Positions 18,775 to 27,643 of a stretch of 64,000 nt of DNA are shown here, one piece after another. Under the pieces are notes generated by a model. It saw only the letters and a list, made by a program, of their open reading frames with translations, did not search any database and was not told the DNA's origin. Position numbers and translations under genes: made by a program. The DNA is from Candidatus Fermentithermobacillaceae bacterium (GTDB taxonomy: Bacteria > Bacillota > Sulfobacillia > Fermentithermobacillales > Fermentithermobacillaceae). Where the stretch lies: the NCBI GenBank assembly GCA_012842685.1, contig DUSI01000018.1, positions 1 through 64,000 of the forward strand, read 5' to 3'. Every line of letters starts with the position of its first letter. Position 1 is the first letter of the stretch.

Positions 18775-19383
18775 CTAGCCGAGCTTCACGAGGCCGAGCC
18801 AGTCCTGCAGCAGGAAGAGGAGCCTTCCCAGGAGGAGTGAGAAGCGTCCTTGGACCGTGTTCCCGAACGACACGCCGAAGTACATCATCATGGCGTAACG
18901 AGCGAAGGTCCTTGTCTTCCCCACAGCAGCGCTCTTGTTCCCAAATGTGAATATGAAGTACACGACCACGCCGATGAAGATGACGAGGTAAATGAAGCTA
19001 TTGAGGTCCTTAAGGCTTTCGAATGTCCCCCTAATCTGAGTCATGAACGGACGGGGATCGTACGCCAAGCTGTAACCGATGTTATACCCCATGATGAGAG
19101 CAAGGGGATACCTGTAGAGCCACTGATACTTGGGAGGTGCGTACCTGAAATAATACAGGACCGCGATGGCTCCTGGGATAAGTAGGTAGTACTCCCCTTT
19201 CATGACGCCGTTTACCCAGAATGGCTTCGTGTAGTTGTCCCATGTCATCACTACGGCGTGGGCCGCAGACATGCCGATGACGGTGTACTCGAAGAAACGG
19301 TAAAAGGGGTTCTCCTTTATGAGGAAGGAGAAAATGGCCAGGGTAGCGATCACACCGATCCAGGTTTGAAGTTCCGCCGTCAC
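18775..19383 (-). CDS. Uncharacterised polytopic membrane protein (fourth gene of a 4-gene membrane operon)
   Basis: 202 aa, several TM segments; 15 nt downstream of the preceding gene. Confidence 0.8.
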   Translation of the reverse strand: MTAELQTWIGVIATLAIFSFLIKENPFYRFFEYTVIGMSAAHAVVMTWDNYTKPFWVNGVMKGEYYLLIPGAIAVLYYFRYAPPKYQWLYRYPLALIMGYNIGYSLAYDPRPFMTQIRGTFESLKDLNSFIYLVIFIGVVVYFIFTFGNKSAAVGKTRTFARYAMMMYFGVSFGNTVQGRFSLLLGRLLFLLQDWLGLVKLG

Positions 19384-19398
19384 TTTCCTCTCCCTCCC

Positions 19399-20229
19399 TT
19401 AGCGGCCTCGAGCCATTTTTCTCTTTGTTCCGAAGTAGGCAATGTTGCCGAGAGCGATAAGCGCTACCACCAAGAGGTGCGACATGCTCTGTGCATCCAT
19501 GAGCTGCGTGGCTATGCCCGGCCGGTTAACCAGCTTTTCGTATTCGGCCGCGCCTCTCATGCCGGGGATCAGCCCTTTGAGCTGCCCGGTCGGGATATAC
19601 CTTACAGAGCTGGATATCTCCGCGGCGACCGAACCTTTGCAGAGGGGTATGGTCGGGAAGTACGTGATCCATGTCTCCATTCCCGGCGAACCGGACTCAA
19701 AGATGACGATACAGTCGATGGTCTTGTCGTCCAGTTTGCGAATATTCTGCATTATCGGCAACTCGGAGAACGGAGTGCCGTTTATGTCGACTTCCATGGC
19801 ACCTTTCCAGAAATCCTGGCCCATGGCACGCCATGTGGATGTGCCACCGGCTTTATAGCCTATGTTGACGTAATCTACTCCGTAGACCCAACCGTATTCC
19901 CTAGCTCGCTCGTCGATCTTGGGCGACCAGAAGGCAAGCCCGGAGGACCATTGGCCGGCAACCAGGAGCTTGTGCCCTTTCTGGTACATGTGTTCCATCA
20001 CCGCGTAGATCATCGGTGTTATCTCCGTGTCCGAAGATGAGTTGCTCGCGAGGTCGAACATGATGAGGCTTCCGGGCGGTAGACTGTCGATGAAATCATA
20101 CATCCTCTGTGTTAGGTCTTTGTTAACCGAGATGGACATCCCGATGGGTTTTATTATCGGGATGACCAGCACTATCACGAGAGCAAGATACATCCATCTC
20201 GAGTCGAGGTTGTTAAGCTTCTCAAGCAT
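19399..20229 (-). CDS. Uncharacterised membrane-anchored protein (TM - alpha/beta domain - TM)
   Basis: 276 aa; N-terminal TM (MYLALVIVLVIPIIKPIGMSI), soluble domain (SLPPGSLIMFDLASNSSSDTEITPMIYAVMEHMYQKGHKLLVAGQW...), C-terminal TM (SHLLVVALIALGNIAYF). Confidence 0.82.
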   Translation of the reverse strand: MLEKLNNLDSRWMYLALVIVLVIPIIKPIGMSISVNKDLTQRMYDFIDSLPPGSLIMFDLASNSSSDTEITPMIYAVMEHMYQKGHKLLVAGQWSSGLAFWSPKIDERAREYGWVYGVDYVNIGYKAGGTSTWRAMGQDFWKGAMEVDINGTPFSELPIMQNIRKLDDKTIDCIVIFESGSPGMETWITYFPTIPLCKGSVAAEISSSVRYIPTGQLKGLIPGMRGAAEYEKLVNRPGIATQLMDAQSMSHLLVVALIALGNIAYFGTKRKMARGR

Positions 20230-20247
20230 TTTCTCTGGCCCCCCTTC

Positions 20248-20892
20248 CTAGCCCTGTCCCAGGTGGCGACGCTCAAGGCCCAGCAAGATACGCAGCTGCG
20301 TCGCGAAAGCACCTAAGGTGGAGCCGACTGAAATACCACGGGAAACCGCGGAGTTGGGTATCGATACGATCCAGTCTCTTACTCCAGCCATGCCGCCGAG
20401 CCACGACTCAGAACCCCAGAGTTTGTCGCCTATGGGGACGTTTGAAATCATGACCCAGACGGCGCAAGCCATCATAAGAGCCGCATCCACTGTCCTGGCC
20501 CTAAAGGCTTTATAGGAGGCAGACGTCAGATAGAAGGCGACCATGGAGTACATCGTTGCGTTGACGGGAGGGATGAACGCGTTGTAGAACCACCTATATG
20601 TATCGTTTGTATTCCCGACGCTCATTCCGAAGATGGCGTAGACGTACATAACCAACAGGAGCCACGCTGAGAATATCCAGTTTCTGTCTTTTTTCAGGAC
20701 AACGTTTCCGTGCACTCTCGTCATGTTCGCCATACCCATGAACATCATGACGGCTGCCATGAACTGCTGCATGCGGTCAAATCTACCCGGCCAAACATCA
20801 GCGGTCTTGAACAACACGATGGAGAAAAAGACTATGACCGCTGTGACGGTCGTCAGGATTACGGGTACGTTTCTCCTCAACTCCCTAGGCAC
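20248..20892 (-). CDS. Uncharacterised polytopic membrane protein
   Basis: 214 aa, about 5-6 hydrophobic segments; same tight operon. Confidence 0.8.
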   Translation of the reverse strand: MPRELRRNVPVILTTVTAVIVFFSIVLFKTADVWPGRFDRMQQFMAAVMMFMGMANMTRVHGNVVLKKDRNWIFSAWLLLVMYVYAIFGMSVGNTNDTYRWFYNAFIPPVNATMYSMVAFYLTSASYKAFRARTVDAALMMACAVWVMISNVPIGDKLWGSESWLGGMAGVRDWIVSIPNSAVSRGISVGSTLGAFATQLRILLGLERRHLGQG

Positions 20893-20901
20893 CTCCTCCG
20901 C

Positions 20902-21741
20902 TTAGAATTGCAGCATCTTGGATACGAAGTTGTTCTCGGGCGATATGAGCTGGGCGATGGCTCCGAGGACCACCAGTCCGAGGACTATGAGCTTGCCTAC
21001 GTCTTCTGCCACGATCGTCCCGGTGAGCATGGGGTCCTTCGATAGGTAGGCGCCGGCCGCGTACTCTTCTTCTCCGATAAGGGTGTAGTCACAGGCGGCG
21101 ATAAAGAAGGGCAGCTGAGCCGTATTGGTGGTAGCGGCGATCTGTATCGCGCCTATCTGCGCGCCGACCTCGGCGAGAGTCATAGATTCGGCGTAGAAGT
21201 AACCGATCCACATGGTGGCCGCGGGACGCTCACGCTTCAGCATCCCTGCTACAGCCGAAGTCCATGCCCACTGATCGTCCGGAATGTAGCGGACCGTGTC
21301 GGGCTTGAACGCATCGGGGCGTCCGGCTTCGAGGTAGGACTGCTTAATGACTCCCTCGTTTACCGCGGCAGCCAGGTAACTCCCGGCGATGTTCACGAAC
21401 GGGGTGTCATACTGGGCGCAAAGCCTGGCAACGTAACCCATGTAGCCCCACAGGGCAAAAGAGTGGACGCTTCCGACTCCCGCGGTCCGGTTCGCGAGGA
21501 ATACGGGACGACCCATCTCAGTTGCTCTACCGACGGCTTCGTCGATGGCGTCCAAGCCGGCCAGCTTTCTTATTTCGGGCATAGGACGTCCCGAACGGGC
21601 CGAAGTCACGTAGTACCAGGTGAGAACGGTGAGGATGACGGCGGTAAAGAACCCTGAGACGGCTCCGTCGGTGTCGACAAAGATGCCCCACCGGGGCAGC
21701 TTTTGTGCCTCAGCGGCGGCAAGCAGTAAGAAACGAGACAT
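20902..21741 (-). CDS. Uncharacterised membrane protein (TM - alpha/beta domain - TM), possibly DUF6754-like
   Basis: 279 aa; N-terminal TM, then RKLAGLDAIDEAVGRATEMGRPVFLANRTAGVGSVHSFALWGYMGYVARLCAQYDTPFVNIAGSYLAAAVNEGVI..., and a C-terminal TM. GGAGGTGAA precedes the start. The DUF6754 link is from memory and unverified. Confidence 0.8.
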   Translation of the reverse strand: MSRFLLLAAAEAQKLPRWGIFVDTDGAVSGFFTAVILTVLTWYYVTSARSGRPMPEIRKLAGLDAIDEAVGRATEMGRPVFLANRTAGVGSVHSFALWGYMGYVARLCAQYDTPFVNIAGSYLAAAVNEGVIKQSYLEAGRPDAFKPDTVRYIPDDQWAWTSAVAGMLKRERPAATMWIGYFYAESMTLAEVGAQIGAIQIAATTNTAQLPFFIAACDYTLIGEEEYAAGAYLSKDPMLTGTIVAEDVGKLIVLGLVVLGAIAQLISPENNFVSKMLQF

Positions 21742-22182
21742 TCTTCAGTTCACCTCCGTATTGGCTTGGAGACGTGGGTGGAAGAAGGGAAGACTTGTCG
21801 ACTAGTCGAGGCAAAATACCGCAGGCATCACCTCCCTTGTGAGGGCGAGGTCTTAGGCCGGTCCAGGGAGGCTGCGGCTCGGGACAGGCATCGTACTCAG
21901 CGGAGAACATAGATCAAACCGCCCTGGTGTTTCGGTTTCTTCCTGCTTCTATGCTCTGGACTTTGCCGGTTCTGCCTTGCCTGCCAACTCGGTAATGCTT
22001 GCCCTATGAACGCGACGATCGGTGCTTTCGATATTCCTCCAAATAATGCCTGCCAGATTCAGGATGACAATGAGTGTTTATTCACGGGGTGCAAGAAATA
22101 GCACTACCATCGACATGAAAACGGCGGCTAGGTGACGCGGTTCAAGAGATGAGTACTTGTACGCTATTTCTCAATCCCAAAA

Positions 22183-22695
22183 CTATCTAGCGCTTTTTCC
22201 GAGCTCGGCCAGTGGAGTCCGGAGGTACACCACTCGCCAGATGAGGACCGCTATAGCCGAATCAATGAGATGGTGTATGACGGTTCCCAAGCCCACCACG
22301 ACCCCTGCGTCGCGGAGGCTGAAACCGAAGGCAAGCACGATAAGGGCTTCCATCCCTGCGTGAAGTGGAGCAATCGCGAGAAGAGCCAGAGGAAATCTCA
22401 GTCCTTTGCGCACCAGCCACGCGCCTGCGATCCCCACGGGTATGTGCGTGGCCGCCCGCATGCCGACGATGGGACCCAGCTTTATGAAGAACCCGACGGC
22501 AGATCCGAGACCGACGATGCCTGCGGCAGCAGGTCCCAGGAGAACCGACAGAAAGGTAGGCACGTGGGATGCGGGTGTGGCAGTAAACGGACCAATAGGT
22601 AGAGTCACCACGCCTCCGAGGAGAGAAGGGATCAGGAAAGATACTGCAAGGAGGAGTGCACCTGCGGTCAGCACCAGGGTTTCCCTATTCCTCAT
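22183..22695 (-). CDS. niaX: ECF transporter S component, NiaX-like (putative niacin)
   Basis: 170-aa multi-TM; TPASHVPTFLSVLLGPAAAGIVGLGSAVGFFIKLGPIVGMRAATHIPVGIAGAWL resembles the NiaX family as I recall it; a niaR gene lies about 1 kb away. Confidence 0.65.
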   Translation of the reverse strand: MRNRETLVLTAGALLLAVSFLIPSLLGGVVTLPIGPFTATPASHVPTFLSVLLGPAAAGIVGLGSAVGFFIKLGPIVGMRAATHIPVGIAGAWLVRKGLRFPLALLAIAPLHAGMEALIVLAFGFSLRDAGVVVGLGTVIHHLIDSAIAVLIWRVVYLRTPLAELGKSAR

Positions 22696-22715
22696 CGATT
22701 ATCAGGCCCTCTCCA

Positions 22716-22766
22716 GCTCTAGTAACACTAATCTAGCAAGTGTATAGTCAGCTGTAAAGACAGCTT
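22716..22766 (-). promoter_or_regulatory. Candidate promoter with overlapping inverted-repeat operators upstream of the niaX-like gene
   Basis: Minus strand: TTTACA, 17 nt, TAGATT, with inverted repeats AGCTGT-AAAG-ACAGCT (22750-22765) at the -35 and ACACT-N9-AGTGT (22725-22743) over the -10. Confidence 0.45.
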
Positions 22767-22842
22767 TGCGCTACCTGGATGTTGTGTTGCGCGTGGCGCC
22801 TGCGGTCGCGAGCCTGACGAGAACCGCCGTGTCTTGGGGGTT

Positions 22843-22880
22843 CAAAAACGGGAGGGGCCTCGGGATCCCAGGGCCCCCCT
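22843..22880 (-). terminator. Terminator of the SleB-like gene
   Basis: On the minus strand AGGGGGGCCCTGGGATCCCGAGGCCCCT followed by CCCGTTTTTG. Confidence 0.65.
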
Positions 22881-22938
22881 ATCACTCACGGCTTAGCTTC
22901 TTCGCTTTCCAATTTGGTGCTGCCAAGTAGTGCTTTGA

Positions 22939-23421
22939 TCAATACGTGAAATAGTGGTTTCCGATGGTTACCGCATGGGGCTTCGCCCACAGCCACGGGT
23001 TCGTGACCAAGTGATAGTTGAAGTAGAAGAGCGCCCCATAGGTCGGATCCCATCCGTTTAGCGCGGCTATGGCAGCCTCATAGCACTCGGCAGTGGGCGG
23101 TGAGTTGAACATCCAGTTGCCCACACAAGAGAACTGCCACGGCTCGTAGATAACCCCGGCGATGGTGTCGGGAAAGAGCGGGCTATCGACCCTGTTTAGG
23201 ACGACGGCTGCTACCGCCACCTTGCCGATGAAAGGCTCGCCTGCCGCCTCACCGTGGACGACCCTCGCCAGAAGGTCGAGCTCGTACTGGTTGTATCCCC
23301 TGTTCCACGGGCTGTAGGCCTGGGCGATACCCGGCCAGACCACGAGCACGATCGCCAGCGCCAGACCCACTGACACGAGAGGCAAAACGCGCCCCTTCGC
23401 GACGGTCAAAGTACGCATCAT
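22939..23421 (-). CDS. Cell wall hydrolase, SleB/CwlJ-type catalytic domain with signal peptide
   Basis: YNQYELDLLARVVHGEAAGEPFIGKVAVAAVVLNRVDSPLFPDTIAGVIYEPWQFSCV...NPWLWAKPHAVTIGNHYFTY; N-terminal signal sequence. Confidence 0.93.
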   Translation of the reverse strand: MMRTLTVAKGRVLPLVSVGLALAIVLVVWPGIAQAYSPWNRGYNQYELDLLARVVHGEAAGEPFIGKVAVAAVVLNRVDSPLFPDTIAGVIYEPWQFSCVGNWMFNSPPTAECYEAAIAALNGWDPTYGALFYFNYHLVTNPWLWAKPHAVTIGNHYFTY

Positions 23422-23436
23422 ACGCGTCTCCCCTTT

Positions 23437-23609
23437 CAGGCCGCCGAGGTTAGTTGACGGGTTCGGTGAAAGGGTTGCCCTACTCTCCTACCTGGAGATG
23501 CCCGCGTGCCGGCGTCGCAAAGCCGCAGGCCATGCGGTACGCCCTCCTTTTCGGAGAGATTCACCCCAAAAGGTAATCCCCCGGTCTCGCTCTTCGCGAG
23601 ATTAGGCCT
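23437..23609 (-). ncRNA. c-di-AMP (ydaO/yuaA-type) riboswitch
   Basis: Minus strand: AGGCC(P1) TAATCTCGCGAAGAGCGAGACCGGGGGATTACCTTTTGGGGTGAATCTCTCC...AGAGTAGGGCAACCCTTTCACCGAACCCGTCAACTAACCTCGGCGGCCT. The conserved CGGGGGA, GGGGTGAATC and ACCGAACCCGTCAxCTAACCTCG elements sit directly upstream of a cell wall hydrolase. Confidence 0.9.
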
Positions 23610-23763
23610 TTGACTCAGATGATCCTAACACGGCCGGACAGGCCGTTCATTAGGGAGTTTGTGGAAAAAGGCTGCTCACCAGCAATTGTCTTTGGCCCGT
23701 CCCGGGGATGCCCGCTGGAAAATCCATGCTTGTGAACCGTGCAAGCGGTGCTCGGGAACAGGA

Positions 23764-24279
23764 TCATTCAGGAAGAAGAAACCCTTTTGCGGCCAAGGCC
23801 TTTTCGACGGCCTCTATCACCGACGTGTCCCTTGCCCTGATGGTGTGTAGGTGGATGCCTCCCGTGAGAGAGGAAAGAAGGCCTGCTTTGGTGGCGGTGA
23901 GGGCCTTCAAGAATAGATCCACGTCCCGGCGGCAGGTTAGTGAAAGCTGGCCCGTAAGCTGGCCGTATATGGGGTGGTCGACTATCACGTCGAGCACCTC
24001 TGCCCCCGCGTCGACCATCGCATACAGTTCGGCGGCGGTTTCCTCCGGCGCGTGGCGCACGGCCACAAGCTTGGTGACTCCGGGGGCTCCCGACTCGTCC
24101 AACATAGCGTAGCCCCGGGGTGTGGCGATTATCCTCTCGCCGCGGGCCCGGAGTATGGTTATGTCCTGCACTATCACCTGACGGGTTACCCCCAGGCGCG
24201 CGGCAAGGGAAGCCCCCGTGACAGGAGACTCTTCTCTCAGGATGGATAGGATCCGGCCACGTCTCGACTCCGCGTTCAC
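23764..24279 (-). CDS. niaR: NiaR-type transcriptional repressor (HTH_11 + 3H domain)
   Basis: RRGRILSILREESPVTGASLAARLGVTRQVIVQDITILRARGERIIATPRGY, then 3H-like His motifs (VRHAPEE, VDHPIYGQ, GGIHLHTI). Confidence 0.9.
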   Translation of the reverse strand: MNAESRRGRILSILREESPVTGASLAARLGVTRQVIVQDITILRARGERIIATPRGYAMLDESGAPGVTKLVAVRHAPEETAAELYAMVDAGAEVLDVIVDHPIYGQLTGQLSLTCRRDVDLFLKALTATKAGLLSSLTGGIHLHTIRARDTSVIEAVEKALAAKGFLLPE

Positions 24280-24440
24280 GGTAACCGCCTCCGGTAGGGT
24301 ATTCTCCCGGCAAATTCCATTTACCTCTCGCCTCAGCCCGCGCTTTTCGGGGCATGCTCTACAAGCTATTAGACCGAAGGGAGGATTTGGCCGCCGTTAA
24401 GCGAAGGCAACTAGTAATCCACTTCCAAGGAGGGTCATAA

Positions 24441-25256
24441 GTGAAAGTCTTCATCTCGTGCGATATCGAAGGCGTCTCGGGAGTCGTGGTAGCCGGGCCC
24501 CAGACATCGCCAGAGGGCAAAGATTACGGACGCGCCAGGGACCTCATGACCGGAGAGGTCAACGCGGCCATCCGCGGCGCCCTGAAGGCCGGAGCCACAG
24601 AGATCGTGGTGAACGATTCCCACGGGCCGATGACGAACATTTTGATCGAAAAGATACATCCGGCTGCGACCCTTATCACCGGGTCTCCCAAGCCTCTTTC
24701 TATGATGCAGGGGATAGACAGGGGCTTTGATGCCGCCATATTTGTGGGTTACCACGCCAAGATGGGCGAAGTGGGGATACTGAGCCACACGTATGCGGGC
24801 GTAAGCGTCGCGAACATCTGGGTAAACGACATCCCGGTGGGCGAGACGGGGATTAACGCCGGCGTGGCAGGGTATTTCGGAGTCCCCGTCGTCCTGGTGA
24901 CGGGGGACGATGTGGTTGCCGAGGAAGCCAAGTCTCTCCTTCCCCACGTGCACACGGCCGTGGTGAAATGGGCCATAACCCGTACTGCGGCCAGGTGCCT
25001 GCCTCCCGAGAAGGCGTGCGAGACGATCGAAGAGGCGACGTACCGGGCGCTCACGTCTCTGGACAAAGCCAAGCCGTGGCTCCCTGAACCCCCGGTTACT
25101 TTCAAGATCGAGTTCAAAGACTCCGGCCAAGCCTGCAGCGCTGGCCTCATGCCGTATACCAAGATGGTGGACGGGAGGACCCTCACCTTCACGGCCGAAG
25201 ACTACCTGACCGCGTTCAAGGGACTCCGGGCCATGATAGCCCTAGCGGGAAGGTGA
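24441..25256 (+). CDS. dppA: M55 family D-aminopeptidase (DppA-like)
   Basis: MKVFISCDIEGVSGVVV...EIVVNDSHGPMTNIL...FVGYHAKMGEVGILSHTYAG; M55 metal-binding motifs. Confidence 0.93.
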   Translation: MKVFISCDIEGVSGVVVAGPQTSPEGKDYGRARDLMTGEVNAAIRGALKAGATEIVVNDSHGPMTNILIEKIHPAATLITGSPKPLSMMQGIDRGFDAAIFVGYHAKMGEVGILSHTYAGVSVANIWVNDIPVGETGINAGVAGYFGVPVVLVTGDDVVAEEAKSLLPHVHTAVVKWAITRTAARCLPPEKACETIEEATYRALTSLDKAKPWLPEPPVTFKIEFKDSGQACSAGLMPYTKMVDGRTLTFTAEDYLTAFKGLRAMIALAGR

Positions 25257-25320
25257 AGACCGGATAAACAAGTTCCCGGCAGCCCCAGGGGCTCTGGGGA
25301 ACGCGAGAAAACAAGAGCGG

Positions 25321-25360
25321 TGCCCGGGCGGCAGGACCTCTTGGCCTGCTGCTCCGGGCA
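25321..25360. terminator. Imperfect hairpin between convergent dppA and M20 peptidase genes
   Basis: TGCCCGGGCGGCAGG ... CCTGCTGCTCCGGGCA. Confidence 0.6.
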
Positions 25361-25427
25361 TCCGTATATCATAGAGTCTTGACTCTTGAGTAGCTGTTGG
25401 ATAAGGTCTCAGGCTAGTTCTCCCGGA

Positions 25428-26588
25428 CTAGATCTCCATGATGAGCCCCGCTACTACCGCGGCCCGCTCGGGCAGGCTCGAAAGGAGCACGTGTTCGCCG
25501 GGGGAATGGGCGTCATCTCCCACGGGGCCGAGGCCATCGAGGGTCGGGATGCCAAGCGCCGAGGTGAAGTTGCCGTCGCTCCCGCCGCCCGTACCCGATT
25601 CGGTGAGGTCGATGCCCATGTTTTGGCCGATGGCGCGGGCCAGCTGGTAGAGGGACAGATTTTTCTGGTTCCTCTCCATGGGAGGCCGGTTGAGGCCGCC
25701 GCTCACGGTTATGCTTACCCTCGGATCTACCGGTTTGAGGCCGAGTATCTTGGGCACTACCCAGTTCGCCGCTTCCTGGGTTTTCACCCTGAGGTCGACT
25801 TTGAGGTAGGCTTCTTCGGCCACCACGTTGGACCGGGTGCCGCCTTGCACGATACCGACGTTGACGGTGGTGCCTTCATCCAGATCGGTGAGCCCGTGCA
25901 GGTAAAGGATCTGGTGGGCCGCCTCTTGTATGGCCGATATGCCCTTGGTGTAGTCTGCTCCTGCATGGGCGGCGCGTCCCTTGATGGCGATCTCGAACAT
26001 ACCGACGCCCTTGCGCCACGTCTTGAGGGAACCGCCTTGGGCCGAAGGTTCAAGGACGAGGACCGCCTTGGACTTCTTGGCTTCTTCCTCGATTAGGGGA
26101 CGGGAGGAGGGCGAACCTATCTCTTCGTCCGAGTTGTGCAGGACGACGACCCGGTTCTTGGGGGTAAGCCCCATCTCTTTCAGGGTCTTAACGGCATATA
26201 GGGCTTCGACTATGCCGCCTTTCATGTCGTAGGCTCCGGGGCCGTATCCTTTCCCGTTCTCGACCCTGAACGGGCGCTTTGCGGTTTCGCCCGCAGCCCA
26301 TACGGTATCCATGTGGCACAGGATGAGGATTTGGTCTTCTCCCTGGCCCCATTCGACTTTCAAGTGGTTACCGTACTTATCTTGCTCGACGATATGTACT
26401 GATGCTCCTGTCTCCTTCCACTTCTCCGCCAGCATGCCGGAAAAGCGGTCCATATGAGCCTTGTCGGTGCTCGGCGAGTCTACGTCGGTGAGTTCCCCGA
26501 GAGTCTTAACCATCTCATCTTGTTTGGCCTTGAGGTTCTCGAGGATCTGCCTGTGCAGGTCACTGGACATCATTTTGAACCCCTCCAT
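25428..26588 (-). CDS. M20 family metallopeptidase (glutamate carboxypeptidase-like)
   Basis: ILILCHMDTVWAAGETAKRPFRVENGKGYGPGAYDMKGGIVEALYAVKTL; HNSDEEIGSPSSR. Confidence 0.92.
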   Translation of the reverse strand: MEGFKMMSSDLHRQILENLKAKQDEMVKTLGELTDVDSPSTDKAHMDRFSGMLAEKWKETGASVHIVEQDKYGNHLKVEWGQGEDQILILCHMDTVWAAGETAKRPFRVENGKGYGPGAYDMKGGIVEALYAVKTLKEMGLTPKNRVVVLHNSDEEIGSPSSRPLIEEEAKKSKAVLVLEPSAQGGSLKTWRKGVGMFEIAIKGRAAHAGADYTKGISAIQEAAHQILYLHGLTDLDEGTTVNVGIVQGGTRSNVVAEEAYLKVDLRVKTQEAANWVVPKILGLKPVDPRVSITVSGGLNRPPMERNQKNLSLYQLARAIGQNMGIDLTESGTGGGSDGNFTSALGIPTLDGLGPVGDDAHSPGEHVLLSSLPERAAVVAGLIMEI

Positions 26589-26612
26589 GAGCCGAATTGG
26601 CGCACCCTGATT

Positions 26613-27512
26613 CTACAATGCCCGGAGCGCCATTATCCACGCCGAGAGCGTCAGCGTGCTTACGAGGGTTCCGACCAGGGTGGCGCATGACACAATGTCC
26701 GGTTTGGCGTCAAACTCGTGAGCGAGGATCGTGGCGTTCACCGCCGGCGGCATGGCCGACTGGAGGACCAGAATCTTGAGGGGGAGACCGCTAAGCCCTA
26801 TCAGCCTCCCTACGGCTGCCGCGAGGAAAGGCGCTGCCAGGAGCCTTAGGGCCACCGCCAGCGACACGGGTTTCCACAAGGCAGGATCGGCCTTGGTCCC
26901 TACCAGCTGGAGTCCCAGGAGGAACAGGAAGACCCCGATGCCCCCGTCGGCGAGGAGCCCCACGGGCCTGGAGACTATCTCGGGAAGCTTAAGCCCAAAG
27001 AGCTTCACTGCCAGCCCGGCGAGAGCGGCGTAGACTGCGGGCATCCTTGCAACCGCGAAAAGGGCATCTCTCGTGCTCATGCTGGTCGACGCGGCTACGT
27101 AGACGCCGAAAGTGGCGAGGATCACTCCCTGTATCACGAAATAGACGGTGGCGAGGTCCATACCTTCCTGTCCAAACGCAAAAAGGCTGACGGGGAGGCC
27201 GTAGTTCCCCGAGTTTGCGAACATCGAGGCGAGGAGGAGCCCTCTCGATGTCGCCCTTTCAAACCTCGCGGCCCTAAAGGCCAGGGAAAACGAGAGCGCG
27301 AACACGAAAGGCATAAGGAAACTTGCCGCCGACATTTTCCACGCGTCCGATAGGTCTACTTCCGAGGTGGCGAGGGACCTAAAGGTGAGAGCTGGAGTGA
27401 GCACGTAGAAGCACAGCCTTGATACGGTGGCTTTATCGAGGTTCAGCTTTTTCCCGGCGACGTACCCGACGAACGCTATGAGGAGCGCCGGCAGTACTGC
27501 GTCTATGGCCAC
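26613..27512 (-). CDS. AEC family transporter (auxin efflux carrier-like)
   Basis: 299 aa, about 10 TM; ANSGNYGLPVSLFAFGQEGMDLATVYFVIQ; LQSAMPPAVNATILAHEFDAKPDIVSCATLVGTLVS. Confidence 0.9.
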   Translation of the reverse strand: MAIDAVLPALLIAFVGYVAGKKLNLDKATVSRLCFYVLTPALTFRSLATSEVDLSDAWKMSAASFLMPFVFALSFSLAFRAARFERATSRGLLLASMFANSGNYGLPVSLFAFGQEGMDLATVYFVIQGVILATFGVYVAASTSMSTRDALFAVARMPAVYAALAGLAVKLFGLKLPEIVSRPVGLLADGGIGVFLFLLGLQLVGTKADPALWKPVSLAVALRLLAAPFLAAAVGRLIGLSGLPLKILVLQSAMPPAVNATILAHEFDAKPDIVSCATLVGTLVSTLTLSAWIMALRAL

Positions 27513-27643
27513 GATTTACACCTTCGCTTTACGGACGACTGTTTATCATTATACACCTCTTTTCCGGGTGCAGGATCTTTCGGGTGTAGAAGCGAATCCG
27601 GTAGGACTGGGATTTCCAACAATGCTGAGAAAGGAGACTTGTC

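Noticed and set aside
21790-21840. Strong anti-SD complement (AAGGGAGGTGATG) with an 8-codon ORF upstream of the membrane operon on the minus strand
   Set aside because: Possibly a leader peptide, but one short frame ending TAG is weak evidence without conservation.
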